Notes under the pieces: model-generated
Database searches by the model: none
What the model was told of the DNA's origin: nothing
The model's input: only the letters and a program-made list of their open reading frames with translations
Part shown: in pieces, positions 9,801-17,527 of the stretch
Layout of the letters: each line of letters opens with the position of its first letter
How positions within the stretch are numbered: position 1 is the stretch's first letter
Translations under genes and position numbers: made by a program
Assembly (NCBI GenBank): GCA_016721465.1
Contig: JADKIA010000007.1
Span: forward strand, 1-20,843
Length of the DNA: 20,843 nucleotides
Reading direction: 5' to 3'
Origin: Ideonella sp.
Lineage (GTDB): Bacteria > Pseudomonadota > Gammaproteobacteria > Burkholderiales > Burkholderiaceae_C

Positions 9801-10631
9801 ATCCACGCTCAGTGCATAGGTCGGCGTCGGCGGCGGGGTGAGGCTGGTGTCGGCGATCGACACATCGACGTGTGCGGCACCGTTGAGCAGTGCCACCCGC
9901 AGCGATTCACGACCCTCGGTGGTGGCATCGGCGGCCAGGACCAAGGTGGTGCGACCCACGCCGTTCGCGTCGATCACCAGGTTGCCGCTGAGCTGGCCAC
10001 CCACCACGTCGGATGCGGTGATGCCGGTGCCGCTCAGGCTGAACGGCACGCTCGTACCGGCCGCCACATGGGTCGTGTTCAGCGTCACGACGAAGCTGCC
10101 GCCTTCATCGACGGCCGACTGGCTGGCGCCGAGCAGGTAGGTCGGGCGCCAGCGGATCGAGACTGGGCAAGCCGAGCCGTCGTAGACGCACGCGGGCGAC
10201 CGCGCAAACGCCGCAGCGGGCACGCGTGCCAGCAGTGTCTTCAGGGCCGACAGGTCGGTGTCCGCCGCGGTTGGCTTCGACCACGGCCAGGATGGTCACG
10301 ACGAAGGTGCCGCGGGTCGCATATTGACCGACCACCGGGGTCAGTTCATTGGCCCAGGCGTTCAGCTTGGCCGCGTCGATGTTGGCACCCTGCGCGAGGT
10401 TGTCCACCAATGCGCGGGCAAAGGCGCTGTTCGTCGTCGTTGGCCCATAGGCCGTGAAGGGCGAGAGCGGAATCTCCTTGGCGAACAGCACGTCCAGCAA
10501 CCCGTGCCGCCGCCGTGCAGGTAGGCGGCGCCGTCGGTCACGATGTCGGCCGTGGGCGCGGCGCGGAACACCGATGAGATGAGTTTGACGACGGTGATGG
10601 GGTCGGGGCTGAGGTTGCTGAGTGCGGTCAT
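6817..10631 (-). CDS. Large secreted surface (S-layer/RTX-like) protein with Calx-beta-like repeats, frameshifted
   Basis: About 1270 residues across frames. The N-terminal domain (MTALSNLSPDPITVVKLISS, then NSAFARALVDNLAQG and YATRGTFVVTILAVVEAN) has no Sec signal. It resembles the helical N-terminal regions of RTX and RsaA-like surface proteins. Two tandem 107-residue Calx-beta-like repeats follow, then about 550 residues of beta-rich, Asn/Asp/Thr/Gly-rich sequence. A short RTX block comes next (GGSAADILTGGAGNDTLRGG), and a C-terminal region with DTLVFEATG and SDTILDFTKASDKLVVTAF. The tail ends ISGPEELALLDIYGSLS. Features fit type I secretion and calcium binding; no transporter is in the window. 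Frameshifts lie near 10500, 10268 and 7150, possibly also 6900-6940. The start has AGGAG 7 bases upstream. A structural surface role is inferred. Confidence 0.8.
7701..7797 (-). repeat. Short RTX (calcium-binding nonapeptide) block
   Basis: Encodes WGGSAADILTGGAGNDTLRG followed by GGGNDTLSGG. This is about three GGxGxDxLx-type nonapeptides, which fold as a parallel beta-roll and bind Ca2+ outside the cell. The block is short compared with RTX toxins. Confidence 0.8.
9498..9818 (-). repeat. Calx-beta-like repeat, second copy
   Basis: A 107-residue unit beginning YALSVDVASQNEGGDLVYTL and ending in a proline-rich linker (PPPPSPT). Shared landmarks with the first copy are NEGG/DEGG, SLSGxGIT, DVVGG, LxADATxEG and DTS. 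Both units have exactly the same length. Confidence 0.75.
9819..10139 (-). repeat. Calx-beta-like repeat, first copy
   Basis: A 107-residue unit beginning YLLGASQSAVDEGGSFVVTL and ending in the linker TPPPTPT. Calx-beta modules are immunoglobulin-like beta-sandwiches, often calcium-binding, found in bacterial adhesins and surface proteins. The unit is clearly paralogous to the next one. Confidence 0.75.
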
Positions 10632-10859
10632 GAGGGGGCTCCTGCGGACTGAATGGGGTGAAGGTCGAAGCCTAGGGCTGCATCGATCGATCGATCTGTG
10701 CGTTGGCCGACAGAAGCTGCTGCAATCCGGATTGGATCAACGCGGCCTCGCCGGCGCGGCCATCGGCGCGAGGCAGAGGCGCCGATGGATAACCCGGATG
10801 GCTCCGGCGGCCCGAGGGCAAGGTGAAGCGGAAACCCGCGGCCACAGCCGCCGCAGTGG
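10632..10859 (-). promoter_or_regulatory. Upstream region of the surface-protein gene, with an ATCG tandem repeat
   Basis: 228 bases between the protease stop and the surface-protein start, so it probably holds that gene's promoter. It contains ATCGATCGATCGATC at 10682-10696, a self-complementary tandem tetranucleotide. AGGAG, 7 bases before the ATG at 10631, is a good ribosome site. No -35/-10 pair could be assigned with confidence. Confidence 0.4.
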
Positions 10860-11600
10860 TCAGGCCCGTTCGGGCGCCGCACCGGCCGTCAACGTGAGCA
10901 GGATGTCGGCATACCAGGCGCAGTTCAGGCCCAGCGACTCGTCGACGCGCATGTCGCGGCCCCCCATTTCCATGCGGGCGGAGTGCACGCCGAGCAGCTT
11001 CCAGGTCAGTGGCAGTTCGCCGGCGTCGTGCTGCATCACCACGGGGGCGCCGCTGGTGCCACGGTGCGTGCGTGCATCGGTGAGGAAGAAGCCCTGCCCC
11101 TGAAAGCGCAGACCGAATGACGAGGCAATCACCGCCTGCCGCACCACCGGCAGGTGGTGCAGCGTGTCGTGAAAGCCCAGCGGGAATCCAACGACGAGCA
11201 GGGGTGTGCCGACCCTGACTTCCTGCAGCGAGTGCTGCAGGTGGGCCGGGGTGAAACAGCGCAGCGCAACCGTGTCCGGCAGGGCCGCTCGGTCCAGCTC
11301 GATCGCCGCCACGTCGATGTCGCCAGCGGCGTCGCGCCCCTGATGCCAGATGCTTTGGCCATCGCGGTACAGCAAGACCGACATGACGGCGGCACGGGTG
11401 AGGTTGTCCGCATCGGTGTGCACCTCGATCTCGATCCGGTCGGGCAGGTGGCCGCTCGGTCGGTCGATCAGGACATGCCGGTTGGTGACCAGGTACAAAC
11501 GATCGTCACGCTCAAAGAAGAAGCCGGTCGCTCCGGTGAGCAACTGCGTGCCGAAGAACGTCGATACGCGGGCAGTGGTCAGCAGCAGCGGCTCGATCAA
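10860..11600 (-). CDS. Trypsin-like serine protease, no evident export signal
   Basis: Chymotrypsin-fold serine peptidase. The catalytic triad is visible: His in YLVTNRHVL, Asp in GDIDVAAIEL, and Ser in THRGTSGAPVV, with the oxyanion GTSGAP motif. About 246 residues. The conserved N-terminus reads TLIEPLLLTTARVSTFFGTQ; it is not a signal peptide, so a cytoplasmic protein is inferred. TTG 11600 is chosen. An ACG at 11606 overlaps the stop of the upstream small gene as TAACG, which would be a normal TAATG overlap if one base were misread. The longer frame to 11681 only shadows the upstream gene. The natural substrate is unknown. The gene lies between a small membrane protein and the large surface protein, all on one strand. 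Confidence 0.8.
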   Translation of the reverse strand: MIEPLLLTTARVSTFFGTQLLTGATGFFFERDDRLYLVTNRHVLIDRPSGHLPDRIEIEVHTDADNLTRAAVMSVLLYRDGQSIWHQGRDAAGDIDVAAIELDRAALPDTVALRCFTPAHLQHSLQEVRVGTPLLVVGFPLGFHDTLHHLPVVRQAVIASSFGLRFQGQGFFLTDARTHRGTSGAPVVMQHDAGELPLTWKLLGVHSARMEMGGRDMRVDESLGLNCAWYADILLTLTAGAAPERA

Positions 11601-11605
11601 GGTCG

Positions 11606-11826
11606 TTAGCGCTTGCTGCCGCCAAGGATCAGCAGCGCGACGCCGGCCACGATGGCGCCTGCGCCCGCCCAGCCGGCACATTGACGGTCTGCTTTCCCCT
11701 GACCGACATCTCGATCGGTCCCAACTTCACCTCGTGGGTCTGTTTGGTGTAGCTGAAGTTCCCGTAGGCCAGGCCCAGAACCCCGGCGACGATCAGCAGC
11801 ACCCCAACCAGCTTGGTCATGTCCAT
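11606..11826 (-). CDS. Small two-helix inner-membrane protein, frameshifted
   Basis: About 73 residues once a single missing base near 11677 is restored. The N-terminal helix is TKLVGVLLIVAGVLGLAYG. A short extramembrane loop follows (FSYTKQTHEVKLGPIEMSV), then KQTVNVP and a second helix (AGAGAIVAGVALLILGG) ending SKR. As written, the frame runs off into GRAQAPSW and stops at 11629. The helix-loop-helix layout with a SYT...GP(I) loop is a common proteobacterial family of unknown function. ATG 11826 is preferred over ATG 11820 because GGAGG lies at a good distance upstream. The restored TAA overlaps the probable start of the protease gene, so the two are likely translationally coupled. Confidence 0.7.
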
Positions 11827-11965
11827 GTCAAATCCCTCCGCGTGTTGGTGATGCGGCGAAAGACCGCACCATGCTGGGTCTTGTAGGCGCATGGCCGCGC
11901 GGCGTCTGTGCGCTGTCGAACTCATCGTGCCGTGGGCACTCGGGCCTGGCGGTCATTTCCAGCAT
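11827..11965 (-). other. Gap between mgtA and the small membrane protein gene
   Basis: 139 bases downstream of mgtA on the minus strand. A small hairpin (GTGCC-CAC-GGCAC, 11929-11941) is present, but no run of T follows, so it is a weak terminator candidate. The promoter of the next gene probably lies here. Confidence 0.3.
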
Positions 11966-14759
11966 TCATTGCCAACCGTAGCGCCGAATGTAGACGCGCT
12001 TCATCAAGGTGGTCAGCGTGCAGTCCAGCAAGATGCCCAGCAGACAAAGATAGTAGGGCGCCGGCAGAGCCTGCAGCTTGAAGTACCCGGCCAGCGGTCC
12101 GATCGGCAGCCACAGGCCGACCACCATGATGGCCAGCGTCATCCCCATCAGCGGCGCCGCGGCATGGCTTTGCACGAAAGGCAGCTTGGGCGTGCGCACC
12201 AGGTGCACCACCAGCGTCTGGGTGAGCAGGCCGACCACGAACCAGCCCGACTGGAACAGCGTCTGCCGTGCGACGCTGTTGGCGTCGAACACCCACCACA
12301 TCGTGGCGAAGGTGAGGATGTCGAACAGCGAGCTGATGGGCCCGAAGAAAAGCATGAAGCGACCGATGTCGGCTGGGTTCCACTTCAGCGGGTGGGTCAC
12401 CAGCTCGGGGTCGACGTTGTCGAAGGGAATGCCCGTCTGTCCGATGTCGTAAAGCAGGTTCTGCACCAGCAGCTGCAGCGGCAGCATGGGCAGGAAGGGC
12501 AGGAAGGCGCTGGCGACCAGCACGCTCAGCACGTTGCCGAAGTTGCTGCTGGCCGTCATGCGGATGTACTTCAGCATGTTGCTGAAGGTGGCACGGCCCT
12601 CGACCACGCCTTCGTCCAGCACCAGCAGGCTTTTCTCGAGCAGGATGATGTCGGCCGCTTCCTTGGCGATGTCCACTGCGCTGTCCACCGAGATGCCGAT
12701 GTCGGCCGCACGCAGCGCGGGTGCGTCGTTGATGCCGTCGCCCATGAAGCCCACCACCGGCCGCTGGCCCGCAGCGCACGCACGATGCGTTCATGTGCAG
12801 CGGCGTCAGCTTGGCGAACAGGCTGTGCGACTCGGCCGCGGCCATCAGCGCCTCGTCGCTCAGGGCTTCGACCTGCGCAGCAGCACCCGGTCGGTCGGCA
12901 GGCCGACCTGGCCGCTCACGTGCACGGCCACGGGCTCGTTGTCGCCGGTCAGCACCTTGACCGTGATGCCGTGCGCGGCAAGCTGCTTCAGTGCCGGCGC
13001 GGCCGACTCCTTCGGCGGGTCGAGGAAGGCGATGTAGCCGATCAGCGTCAGGTCCGTTTCGTCCGCCACCGAGTAGGTGGTCTGGCCCGGCGGCAGCGTC
13101 TTGACGGCCACGGCCACCACGCGCAGGCCTTCGGCATTGAGCCCGGCGGTCACGGCCTGCGTACGGGCCAGCAGGGCGGCGTCCAGCGCCAACGTGGGCA
13201 TCGCGCGTTCACCGTCCAGGCTGGCATCGGTCGCCTCCTCGATGCGGACCTCCGTGCAGGCGGCCAGCACCTCTTCCACCGCGCCTTTGCAGATCAGCTC
13301 GTGGTGATGGTCCTTGCCGTCCACCAGGGCCGCCACCACCACCGACATGCGCCGGCGCTCGAAGTCGAAGGGGATCTCGTCGACCTTGCGGTAGGCGTCC
13401 TTCAGCTTGAGCTCGGCTGCCAGCTCGACATGCTCGAGCACGGCGTGGTCGAGAAGATTCTTCAGCCCGGTCTGATAGAAGCTGTTGAGATAGGCGAAGT
13501 TCAGCACCTCGTCGGTGTCCTGGCCGTAGGCATCGGCGTGGCGAGCCAGGGCGATCTTGTCCTGCGTCAGCGTGCCGGTCTTGTCGGTGCACAGGATGTC
13601 CATCGCGCCGAAGTTCTGGATCGCATCGAGGCGTTTGACCACGACCTTCTTGCGCGACAGCAGCACCGCGCCCTTGGCCAGCGTGCTGGTGACGATCATC
13701 GGCAGCATCTCGGGCGTCAGGCCCACGGCCACCGACAGGGCGAAAAGAAAGGCCTCCAGCCAGTCGCCCTTGGTGAGGCCGTTGACGAAGAACACGATCG
13801 GCACCATCACCGCCGCGAAGCGGATGAGCAGCCAGCTGACGCTGTTGACGCCGGCCTGGAAGGCGTTGGGCGTGGTCTCCGAGGCCGTGGCATGCGCGGC
13901 CAGCGTGCCGAAGTAGCTCCGCCCACCGGTGGCCACCACCAGCGCGGTGGCCGTGCCGGAGACGACGTTGGTGCCCATGAAGACCAGGTTGCGCTGGTCC
14001 AGCGCACCGGTGGCCGCGGCGGGTGCCGCCCCCTGGGCCGCGCCCTCGACGAACTTCTCCACCGGCAGCGATTCCCCCGTCATCGCCGACTGGGCGACGA
14101 ACAGGTCGCGTGCGCTCAACACGCGGCAGTCCGCGGGGATCATGTCGCCGGCCGACAGCGCCACGACATCACCGGACACCAGTTCGCGCACCGCAATCTC
14201 CCGAGTCCTGGACGGCTGTGCGGCCGCGGACGCCGCAGCGCCGCGGCGGATCACCGTCGCGGTGTTCGTGACCATCGCCCGCAAACCCTCCGCTGCACGG
14301 TGGGATCGGCCTTCCTGGATGAAGCGGATGCCGGTGCTCAGCGCAACCATGGCGCCGATCACCACCGTGGCCTTGCTGTCGGCGCTGAGAAAGGACAGCA
14401 GCGCCAGTGCCGTGAGCAGCAGGTTGAACGGGTTGAGGTAGCAGCGCCACAGCCGCAACCAGCCGGGCAGCGGCGGTTCGTGCTGCACCTCGTTCGGGCC
14501 GTCGCGGGCCAGGCGTCGGGCAGCCTCAGCGCTGTCCAGCCCGTCGGCCTGCGACCGCAGGCGGGCCAATGCCTGCGCGGGTTCCTCCTGGGCCGCTGCC
14601 AGCAGGTCCTGCCCCAATGGCGTGGTGCCAGCGGCGCCAGGGTGGCACGACTGCGGGCGCTGCCGTCAACGATTCCAGCAGGGGGCGACGCTCGAAATGC
14701 TTCTTCGCGCGGCGGCGGCGAAGGAAGGTGCTGAAGCCCTGCGTGAGAACCTTGTTCAT
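11966..14759 (-). CDS. mgtA: Mg2+-transporting P-type ATPase (MgtA/MgtB type), frameshifted
   Basis: Inner-membrane P3B ATPase that imports Mg2+ using ATP. The product has about 930 residues across frames. In order: a basic N-terminus (MNKVLTQGFSTFLRRRR), the first helices (YLNPFNLLLTALALLSFLSA), actuator TGESLPVEK, and helix 4 (AVGLTPEMLPMIVTSTLAKG). Then come the phosphorylation site CTDKTGTLTQDK (about 13560-13590), nucleotide domain KGAVEEVLAAC, hinge VGFMGDGINDAPALRAADIG, and C-terminal helices ending RRYGWQ as in E. coli MgtA. Frameshifts lie near 14640, 12870, 12797 and 12768. ATG 14759 begins the conserved N-terminus. Mg2+ starvation control (PhoPQ or leader RNA) is known for relatives but not visible here. 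Confidence 0.93.
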
Positions 14760-14902
14760 CGTCGCCTTGTTTGACTTGTCTGCCTCGTCGGCTCATCGGC
14801 CCCGGGCAGCGGTGGTCCCTTGGCGAGCGCCCGGGCCGCGGCCACGCCCAGCAACGGTCGATCGTTGAGCTTACTCGCCCCGTTGCATTGACCCGGCAGG
14901 TC

Positions 14903-14995
14903 GTCCTGGCCTACGTGCGCAAACGCTGGCCCTTCGCGGCGCTGGGCACGCTGGTGATCGTGAGCGAAGTGATGGCGATGCGCATGGCTTTTTGA
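14903..14995 (+). pseudogene. Remnant A of an EamA/DMT-family permease, with internal deletion
   Basis: Encodes AYVRKRWPFAALG joined directly to TLVIVSEVMAMRMAF and a stop. The two halves match the two ends of remnant B at about 17053-17256, 35 of 42 and 38 of 43 bases by eye. The segment between them is missing: 110 bases in B as written, or 111 (37 codons) if B's own missing base is restored. The join falls on GCTGGGC, which occurs at both edges of that segment in B. No start codon or upstream permease sequence is present, so this is not a working gene. Confidence 0.6.
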
Positions 14996-15158
14996 TTTCG
15001 CGCCAGCGAAGGCTGCGCTTTCGGCTCTCGCAAGTGCCAGTCGGCGCTTGGCCCGCTTGTTTGAAGGGCTCCGCTGTGGCGGTTTGCGTCTGCCGATTGC
15101 GTATTCCCTTCTGAGAGCTTCTCCTCACCCGCAGCGGCACCGCCCTTGCGAATACGGA

Positions 15159-15628
15159 ATGGCCCGCCACCCTGCGAACCGAGTGTTGACTGTCCCGGTT
15201 GGCGGCTCGGTCGGCTTCACGAGCACGGGCTATTCAGCTGGCGGCATCGATCCCTATTTCACGCTGTTTCGCGGTATCTACAGCGCCACCGCCACGTTCG
15301 TGGCCTCGAACTACATCCACGCGCTGGCCTTGGGTGGCGACTTCACGCAGACCGAGACCTTGAGCGCGGGTGACTACACGGTGGCCATCGGCACGTTCGA
15401 GAACTTGTCGTTCGCTGAAAACCTGGGCAGCGGCTTCCGGCCGACGGCTTCATCGGCCTGGGCGGCGCAGGCTACTTCGGTGACGGCTCGTACATGCTCA
15501 CTGTGACGCTGCCCGATTCCCAAACCGCGCCCGAACCCGAAGGCGCCAGCTTGACCTTGACCGCCGCCTTGGCGGCCGTATTAGCCAGCAGGCGCCGCAA
15601 ATCCCAGACCCCCAACGGAGGACGATGA
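15159..15628 (+). pseudogene. PEP-CTERM protein (DVUA0089-like), N-terminus missing and frameshifted
   Basis: The body resembles the beta-rich DVUA0089-type family: VGGSVGFTSTGYSAGGIDPY, TLFRG, then LSAGDYTVAIGTFENLSF. After a single missing base near 15437 the next frame gives DGFIGLGGAGYFGDGSYMLT. It ends in a clear PEP-CTERM signal: PEPEGAS, a hydrophobic stretch (LTLTAALAAVLA) and SRRRK. Exosortase EpsH recognises such tails on exported proteins of exopolysaccharide-producing bacteria. No signal peptide is visible upstream. ATG 15159 is nominal, so the 5' part appears lost or corrupted in the 15000-15160 stretch. TGA at 15626-15628 overlaps the next gene's ATG codons, suggesting the two were coupled. 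Confidence 0.7.
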
Positions 15629-16139
15629 TGAAATCAGTGCTGAAGTCTTTTCAAACCCCGCCGGCCGCGCTGGCCCTGGCTGTTGCTGTGGCATGCACCG
15701 TGTGCGCTGCACCGGTGGCCGCACAAACCCGTGCCGCGCTGGTGCAGTCGGTCGATGAGCCCGCGCGCAACCCCTATCAGGAGGTTCAGTTCAACTCCAC
15801 CTGCCGCGGGACGACGGTCTGCAGCTTCGAATTTGCGCCAGTGGCGGCTGGCAAGCGTCTGGTGGTCACCCACATCAGCGGCTACATCGACACGGCGTCC
15901 GGCGTGCCCCCCAACGGCTTCTTCCAATCCACCTTGGGTGGTTCAGCCTACGCGACCGTGCCTTTCACCGGCGTGCGCGGGCCGACCTCCGCGTTGGGCG
16001 CGCGCTACTTCATCAACCAGCAGGTACTGGCCTACTTCAACGTGGGTGAATCGCCGCGGGCCACGATGCAGATCTTTGGCGATCTGGCCTCGGGCGGTGC
16101 CTTGCTGATGGTGTCGGGCTACTACGTCAACGTTCCTGA
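15628..16139 (+). CDS. Small secreted protein of unknown function
   Basis: Begins with a strong Sec signal peptide: basic MKSVLKSF, hydrophobic ALALAVAVACTVC, and a cleavage site at about APVAAQ-TR. The mature part starts with SVDEPARNPYQEVQFNS and has two cysteines (STCRGTTVCSF) that could form a disulfide. FAPVAAGKRLVVTHISGYI follows, and it ends MVSGYYVNVP. I have a general memory of uncharacterised betaproteobacterial secreted proteins with EPGRNPYQ, PAGKRLVVTHIS and SGYxxxxP motifs ending there. The frame as written runs on to 16653 with unrelated sequence; I place the end at TGA 16137-16139, one base out of frame. ATG 15628 is preferred over 15625 because GGAGG lies 6 rather than 3 bases upstream. 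Confidence 0.65.
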
Positions 16140-16456
16140 TCCTTGCTGGGCCCAGGCCGGCCGGGCAGCCATGAGAGGCGGCAATCTGGCCACCCATCAT
16201 GGCTGTCTGCTGTCTGGCGGTGAATTCGCGCGCCTGGCCGTCGGTGGCCGACCTTGTGCACAGGACGCAATGTTTGCTTGGCGAGCCAGAGCCGACACGC
16301 ATCGGCCCACTTTGGCAGTGCATCGCAACCTGTTGGTGAGCCGTAGGTGCTGCTGGCAAGTTGGTCGCGCGAGGCGGGTTGCGGAGTTTTGTGTTCTCGA
16401 GCCGTGCTCATGTTGGAGAGGATGCAGCCGCCCGAAGACTGACGAGGTGGAATGGC
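16140..16456. other. Stretch without a recognised gene
   Basis: 317 bases with no supportable gene. The plus-strand frame from the secreted protein crosses it but looks non-coding. A minus-strand frame (MSTAREHKTPQPASRDQLAS, about 16410 downward) has unusually even composition but no recognised domain or ribosome site. Confidence 0.35.
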
Positions 16457-16794
16457 ATGCTCCACGCGTCGATTGCTTCGAATTGCCGCAGCGAGGTCGA
16501 TTCGGCCCGGCCCGAGGTGTTCGAACTTCGCAGTGCCGCCTCGCAGCGCCACAAAGCGTTTGCCGAACTCTTGGCGAAGCTGGCTTGCGCACCTCTGCCG
16601 CGGCAAGAGGTGGTGCGACTCGACGACGACAGCATGCGGGTCAACCTGGATGACGCCGGGTCATTGCTGTCCCACTGGCATGGTTCCGCTGGTTGTTGAT
16701 TGCCGCGCCCGAACTGCGCACCCAGTTCGTGCTCAGCCCGTGCGGCATTCACTGGGAAGTACTGGACGAAGATGTCTCGATCGACGGGCGCTGA
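16457..16794 (+). CDS. DUF2442-like protein, frameshifted
   Basis: About 112 residues across one frameshift near 16665. The first frame has RQEVVRLDDDSMRVNLDDAG. The next frame gives IAVPLAWFRWLLIAAPELRT followed by SPCGIHWEVLDEDVSIDG. The combination of V(P)LxWFPRL and GIHWxxLDEDISxxGL is the DUF2442 fold pattern. DUF2442 proteins are often encoded beside a DUF4160 protein in a toxin-antitoxin-like arrangement; I see no DUF4160 partner here. ATG 16457 has GAGGTGG 6 bases upstream. The first 45 residues (ASIASNCRSEVDSARPEVF) are not part of the usual domain and may be misread. Confidence 0.6.
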
Positions 16795-17052
16795 CCGGCC
16801 ATGGCGTTCTGACACGCGGGCGCCTCGTGACGCCAGTTTGACCTCAACGGCCTCGCGTCAGGTGCGAAGGGCCCAGGATCGAATGCCTCTTCATGGCCGT
16901 CATGCAAATCCATGCATGTTGGCCGCAAGCAGTTGGTCGACCAGAGGCAAGATGGCCGCCACCGGGCACCTGCCGTCCACCTCGCCGAGGCGGCGCGCAG
17001 CGATGCAGCCTCGCGCACGACCTGGGCGATGGCCGCAATCAGCCGCCGAGCG
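16795..17052. other. Stretch without a recognised gene
   Basis: About 258 bases. One minus-strand reading across two frames gives AAIAQVVREAASLRA and then RLGEVDGRCPVAAILPLVDQ, ending ANMHGFA and a stop near 16906. It could be the tail of a degraded helical protein, but the upstream part is absent and no family is recognised. Confidence 0.3.
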
Positions 17053-17256
17053 GGCCATCCTGCCCTATGCGCGCAAGCGCTGGCATTTGGCGGCGCTGGG
17101 CGGCGCGGCGTCCATCGGTTCGTATTCGATCGCTGTGGGCTCGACCCGCGCGCCGGTGGCCAGCGTGGCGCGCTGCGCGAGACTTCGGTGCTGTTTGCCG
17201 CCGTGCTGGGCACGCCGGTGATGGTGGGCGAAGTGATGGCGCTGCGCCTGGCTTGA
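17053..17256 (+). pseudogene. Remnant B of an EamA/DMT-family permease
   Basis: Encodes PYARKRWHLAALGGAASIGS, YSIAVGSTRAPVASVA and, after a one-base loss near 17167, ALRETSVLFAAVLGTPVMVG and EVMALRLA with a stop. The TRAPVAxVAALRETSVLFA stretch is characteristic of EamA/DMT (RhaT-type) permeases, which are normally about 280-300 residues with ten helices. Only about 68 residues remain and there is no start, so it is a 5'-truncated remnant. Remnant A near 14903 starts at the same point of the protein, which suggests related origin of the two pieces. Confidence 0.65.
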
Positions 17257-17487
17257 GCCGGCAGCTCGCGCACCAGCTCGCGGTCCTCGCCCATCCAGTC
17301 GCGCACCGCTTCGATGCGCGACGCGCGGTAGCGCTGCGTCACCTCCTGCCAGACGCTGGGCACGGCCGAGGCGGGCCGTCGATGCCTTGTTGGCGTCGGC
17401 GCCAACTGCGCCAGGCCAGCAGCGCGATGGCTGCGGCAACGATGCTCAAGGCGACGAAGGCAAGAGCAGGACCGAGGTCATGATCAC
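17257..17487 (-). CDS. Small membrane-anchored protein, frameshifted
   Basis: N-terminal MIMTSVLL continues, after an indel near 17465, into the helix AFVALSIVAAAIALLAWRSW and RRRQQGIDG. After a second indel near 17365, SAVPSVWQEVTQRYRASRIE and AVRDWMGEDRELVRELPAQA follow. This is one membrane helix with a basic edge and a charged cytoplasmic helix, about 75 residues. GTG 17487 has GGGAG 5 bases upstream; ATG 17481 is possible. The 3' end is not defined: no stop follows in frame before the region overlaps remnant B on the other strand. The gene lies about 40 bases downstream of aqpZ and may be its cotranscribed partner. The family is not recognised. Confidence 0.45.
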
Positions 17488-17527
17488 GGCGTCTCCCTGT
17501 CGAAGGCCATGGGCGAAGCGCGGGCGC

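Noticed and set aside
8253..10457. Plus-strand open frame of 734 codons antisense to the surface-protein gene
   Set aside because: Rich in Gly, Arg, Val, Gln and His with no motif; it mirrors the codon pattern of the real minus-strand gene in high-GC DNA.
11891..14734. Plus-strand open frame of 947 codons antisense to mgtA
   Set aside because: No domain and low-complexity composition. The minus strand shows every P-type ATPase motif, so this is a shadow frame.
16140..16660. Insertion sequence or integron cassette in the eroded block
   Set aside because: No transposase or integrase motif, no matching terminal inverted repeats and no target duplication could be recognised by eye.
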